Part shown: positions 61,043 to 64,000 of the stretch, piece by piece | Position numbering within the stretch: the stretch's first letter is position 1 | Layout of the letters: each line of letters starts with the position of its first letter | Source of the DNA: CAWBQO01 sp963790965 | GTDB lineage: Bacteria; Bacteroidota; Rhodothermia; Rhodothermales; DASSAV01 | Assembly: GCA_963790965.1 (NCBI GenBank) | Contig: CAWBQO010000006.1 | Span: forward strand, 248,001-312,000 | Direction: 5' to 3' | Length of the DNA stretch: 64,000 nt | The notes under the pieces: model-generated | Databases searched by the model: none | Told to the model about the DNA's origin: nothing | What the model saw: the letters and a program-made list of their open reading frames with translations, nothing else | Made by a program: the position numbers and the translations under genes

Positions 61043-61777
61043 ATGTCTTCAATCATCGAACTGGACGCGATTAGAAAGATTTACCGCATGGGCGACCAGC
61101 AAGTCCGTGCGCTCGACGGCGTTCACCTTTCCATAGACCGCAACGAGTATGTGGCCATCATGGGGCCATCCGGTTCGGGCAAGTCCACCATGATGAACAT
61201 CCTCGGCTGCCTCGACTCGCCCTCCAGCGGCTCCTATATCCTGAACAGCAAGCGCGTCAGCGACCTGGACGACGATGAACTGGCGCAGGTGCGCAACAAG
61301 GAAATCGGGTTTGTCTTTCAGACCTTCAACCTGCTTCCCCGCGTAAACTGCCTGCAAAACGTGGAACTTCCGCTCGTTTATGCCGGGATCCGCAAGCACC
61401 GGCGGCGCGAAATGGCGGAAATAGCGCTGGAAAAAGTCGGCCTCGCCGACCGCATGGACCACAAGCCGAACGAGCTTTCCGGCGGACAGCGCCAGCGCGT
61501 CGCCGTGGCCCGCGCCCTCGTCAACGATCCTTCCATCATCCTTGCCGACGAACCGACGGGTAACCTCGACTCGCGTACGGGCGAGGAGATCATGCTGCTC
61601 TTTGAAGAACTGTACCGGCGAGGCAATACGCTCTTGGTCGTTACGCACGAGGAGGACGTCGCCCGCCACGCCCGCCGCGTCGTCCGGCTGCGCGACGGCG
61701 TCGTGGAAAGCGACGTTCCGGTAGACAGCCCCGTTCTGGCTCAGGTCGACGCCATGGCGCTCGGCGTGACCTCTTAA
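61043..61777 (+). CDS. ABC transporter ATP-binding protein (MacB/LolD type)
   Basis: The 244-residue protein has Walker A GPSGSGKST, the Q-loop FVFQTFNLLPRVN, signature LSGGQRQRVAVARAL, Walker B IILADEPTGNLD and the H-loop VVTHEED. In E. coli MacB this domain is fused to the permease; here it is a separate polypeptide, as in many Bacteroidota. It likely powers export of a substrate from the periplasm through MFP and TolC. Confidence 0.94.
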   Translation: MSSIIELDAIRKIYRMGDQQVRALDGVHLSIDRNEYVAIMGPSGSGKSTMMNILGCLDSPSSGSYILNSKRVSDLDDDELAQVRNKEIGFVFQTFNLLPRVNCLQNVELPLVYAGIRKHRRREMAEIALEKVGLADRMDHKPNELSGGQRQRVAVARALVNDPSIILADEPTGNLDSRTGEEIMLLFEELYRRGNTLLVVTHEEDVARHARRVVRLRDGVVESDVPVDSPVLAQVDAMALGVTS

Positions 61778-61792
61778 AAGTTAGTTGCCCTC

Positions 61793-63013
61793 GTGCTCTA
61801 CGAAATCTGGGAAAACCTGCTGATTGCCCTGCGTGCCATCCGCGTCAACAAGATGCGCGGCATTCTCACGACGCTCGGCATCATCATCGGCATTACATCC
61901 GTCACCTCCATGGTCACGGTGCTCAACGGCATTGAACGCGGCTTCAACGACTCGCTCTCGCAGCTCGGCGCGGATGTGCTCTATGTCGAGAAGTGGCCGT
62001 GGGCGGTGGGGCCGGGTTATAAGTGGTGGAAGTACATCAACCGGCCCCGCATCACCGAGGACCTCGCCGAAGTAATTACCGCACGCTCGAACTTCGCCGA
62101 TGCCGTCGCCCCCGTAGCCCGGACGGGCCGCAGTGTTCAGTTTGGCTCCCGCACCGTGACGCGCGTGGGCGTCGAAGGCTCGACCGGCGCGTACGACCGG
62201 GTTCACACGGTCAGCCTCGACGCCGGCCGTTTTTATAACATCCTCGACGATCGCTCCGGCCGCAGCGTGGCCGTACTCGGCTTCGACGTAGCCGAACAGC
62301 TTTTTCCGACTGAATCGCCGCTCGGCAAGACGGTGCGCATCGGGGGCAACCCGTTCCTTGTCATCGGCGTCATGGAAAAGAAAGGAGATGGCCCCGACTC
62401 GGGTGATCGGGACATCAAGATTCCATACACCGCCTTTCGGCGACTCTTTGGGACGAGTGAACGCGACATATCCATTCACGTGCGCGTGCGCGATGCGGCG
62501 CTCATGACACCCGCCGCGGACGAGATCGTCGGCATCATGAGAGCCGCGCGAGGGCTTGAGGTTCAGGACGAGGACGACTTTGTGATCAACCAGATGGAGA
62601 CGCTGCAGGCGTCGCTTGCGCCTGTCAAAACGGCCATCTTCGCGACCGGCATCTTCCTGACCGCTCTCTCCCTGCTCGTCGGCGGGATTGGCGTAATGAA
62701 CATCATGTTCGTCTCCGTCCGGGAGCGCACCAAGGAAATTGGCATCCGCAAGGCCGTTGGTGCCCGGCGGCGCACCATTCTGACGCAGTTCCTGATCGAA
62801 GCCGTCGTAATCTGCCTCATCGGCGGGGCAGTGGCGGTCGTGCTCGCCCTCGGCCTCACGCGTCTGATTTCTCTTGCGATTCCGGCCTACCTGCCCTTCA
62901 GCACCATTGTGTTGGCCTTCGCCATCTGCATTCTCATCGGCATCACCTTCGGCCTGGCTCCCGCCTGGAATGCGGCCCGCGCCGAGCCGATCGACGCCTT
63001 GCGCTACGAATAG
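61793..63013 (+). CDS. ABC transporter permease (MacB/FtsX type)
   Basis: The 406-residue protein has an N-terminal helix (MRGILTTLGIIIGITSVTSMVTVLNGIERG), a large periplasmic MacB-like domain and three C-terminal helices (FATGIFLTALSLLVGGIGVMNIMFVSVRERTKEIGIRKAVGARRRTILTQFL). It starts with GTG 15 bp after the ATPase gene. A related permease gene follows immediately. Confidence 0.92.
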   Translation: MLYEIWENLLIALRAIRVNKMRGILTTLGIIIGITSVTSMVTVLNGIERGFNDSLSQLGADVLYVEKWPWAVGPGYKWWKYINRPRITEDLAEVITARSNFADAVAPVARTGRSVQFGSRTVTRVGVEGSTGAYDRVHTVSLDAGRFYNILDDRSGRSVAVLGFDVAEQLFPTESPLGKTVRIGGNPFLVIGVMEKKGDGPDSGDRDIKIPYTAFRRLFGTSERDISIHVRVRDAALMTPAADEIVGIMRAARGLEVQDEDDFVINQMETLQASLAPVKTAIFATGIFLTALSLLVGGIGVMNIMFVSVRERTKEIGIRKAVGARRRTILTQFLIEAVVICLIGGAVAVVLALGLTRLISLAIPAYLPFSTIVLAFAICILIGITFGLAPAWNAARAEPIDALRYE

Positions 63014-63037
63014 CTTCCGGTCCCAACGCTCCGAACC

Positions 63038-64000
63038 ATGTCCTTTCTCGAAGCTCTGCAATCCGCCCTCGGCTCGCTGCGGTCGAACAAGATGCGCACG
63101 CTGCTCACCCTGCTCGGCATGGTCGTGGGCGTGTTCGCCGTCATCACTTCCGTAACGGCGGTCGAGGTCATCAAAGTTTACTTCGAGGAATCCCTCAACA
63201 TCCTTGGCAACTCGACTTTCTCCGTTCAGCGCCGCCCGGCCATCTCCTTCTCCGACGACAACGAGGCGCGCAACCGGCGGCCGATCACCTACGAACAGGT
63301 CGAGCGCCTCAACGCCATGGTGACGATGCCGCTCACCATTTCGCCGCAAGAAGGCTTCGACATGACGGCCGTGCGCTTCGGCGATGCGGAGACCGAGCCG
63401 AACGTGCAGATCTCCGGAAGCGATGAGAACTTCACCCTCAACTACGCCTATGATGTTGCCGAGGGGCGCGCTTTCTCCCGCTCTGATGTTCAGTACGGCC
63501 GCCCCGTCGCGCTCCTTGGGGCCGATGTGGCGGAGGAGCTTTTCACGAACCAGTCGGCCGTTGGCAAAGACGTTCGCGTTCGGGGCCGCCGCTATCAGGT
63601 GATCGGCGTGCTCGACAAGAAGGGGAGCTTCCTCGGCATGAGCTTTGACAACCGGGTCATCCTCCCGATCACAACCGCGTTTTCGGCGTACGGTCAGCCC
63701 TGGCGAGATATTGGCTCAGTCAGCGTTCGTGCTGCAAGCCCGCTCGAGGTGCCGGCGGCGATGGAGCACGTTATCGGCCATATGCGCACCATCCGGCGGG
63801 TGCCACCCGGGGATCCGAACGACTTTGAGGTTGAGACAAACAACTCCACGCAGAGCGCTTTCGATGCCTTTACCGGCGTCCTGACTACGGGAGGCGCGGG
63901 CATCGGACTGATTGCGCTGCTGACGGCCGGCATTGGCGTGATGAACATTATGCTCGTATCCGTCACCGAACGCACGCGAGAGATCGGCATCCGCAAGTCC
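63038..64000 (+). CDS. ABC transporter permease (MacB/FtsX type), 3' partial
   Basis: The 321 visible codons repeat the MacB-type plan: first helix (MRTLLTLLGMVVGVFAVITSVTAV), a periplasmic domain, and the C-terminal core (GIGLIALLTAGIGVMNIMLVSVTERTREIGIRKS), where the window ends. The protein is paralogous to the preceding permease and diverges mostly in the periplasmic part. With a single ATPase gene in the operon the two permeases could form a heterodimer. Confidence 0.92.
   Translation, partial: MSFLEALQSALGSLRSNKMRTLLTLLGMVVGVFAVITSVTAVEVIKVYFEESLNILGNSTFSVQRRPAISFSDDNEARNRRPITYEQVERLNAMVTMPLTISPQEGFDMTAVRFGDAETEPNVQISGSDENFTLNYAYDVAEGRAFSRSDVQYGRPVALLGADVAEELFTNQSAVGKDVRVRGRRYQVIGVLDKKGSFLGMSFDNRVILPITTAFSAYGQPWRDIGSVSVRAASPLEVPAAMEHVIGHMRTIRRVPPGDPNDFEVETNNSTQSAFDAFTGVLTTGGAGIGLIALLTAGIGVMNIMLVSVTERTREIGIRKS

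Noticed and set aside
61781..63349. 522-codon minus-strand ORF opposite the ABC permeases
   Set aside because: It spans the boundary of two plus-strand genes and reads as Asp/His/Arg-rich antisense sequence.

Overview
The window looks like chromosome of a GC-rich member of the Bacteroidota/Rhodothermota group, most likely a Rhodothermia-like marine bacterium. The evidence is a GWxTD-domain lipoprotein, a DUF4837 lipoprotein, a Wzi-type outer-membrane protein, a folK-deoxynucleoside kinase pair, a carbamoyl-phosphate synthase large subunit without the C-terminal regulatory domain, and a mix of genes with and without Shine-Dalgarno sequences. I see no prophage, insertion sequence or CRISPR array.

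Layout. 0-5.5 kb: the 3' part of a very large TamB-like gene containing tandem repeats of about 101 residues. 5.9-10.8 kb (+): acyl-CoA dehydrogenase, CrtI-like oxidoreductase, GWxTD lipoprotein. 10.9-16.1 kb (-): a car operon (leader ORF and terminator, carA, small ORF, nucleotidyltransferase, carB, then an HPF-like gene). 16.2-17.1 kb: a gene-free block of dispersed and direct repeats. 17.3-24 kb: TonB-like protein, 3-methyladenine glycosylase, transketolase, a VKOR-thioredoxin fusion, methyltransferase, MscS channel. 24-34.5 kb (+): a tryptophan cluster headed by a leader peptide with tandem Trp codons and a terminator/antiterminator, then trpE, a helical protein, trpS, a Wzi-like gene and trpG-D-C-F-B-A. 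34.5-38.1 kb: DUF4837 lipoprotein, hisG, GH140-like apiosidase. 38.1-39.6 kb (-): folK, deoxynucleoside kinase, small membrane protein. 39.7-46.3 kb (-): a GbsR/MarR-TolC-MFP-RND efflux operon whose MFP and RND genes carry five single-base frameshifts. 46.6-53.5 kb: OsmC, a divergent sigma-like protein, DUF2335 protein, tRNA-Val, an ECF sigma/anti-sigma pair, holA. 53.7-58 kb (+): SafE-type transporter, a 23-residue membrane peptide, a second OsmC, YdcF, MscS, 6-phosphogluconate dehydrogenase. 58.4-64 kb: an AP2-domain protein, a hypothetical protein, and a MacA/MacB-like ABC export operon running off the end.

The strongest non-routine signals are the complete trp attenuator, a candidate translation-coupled attenuator in front of carA with a nucleotidyltransferase gene wedged between carA and carB, and the concentration of frameshifts in the efflux operon. 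Most conclusions about function come from recognising protein families by eye; no database search was run.
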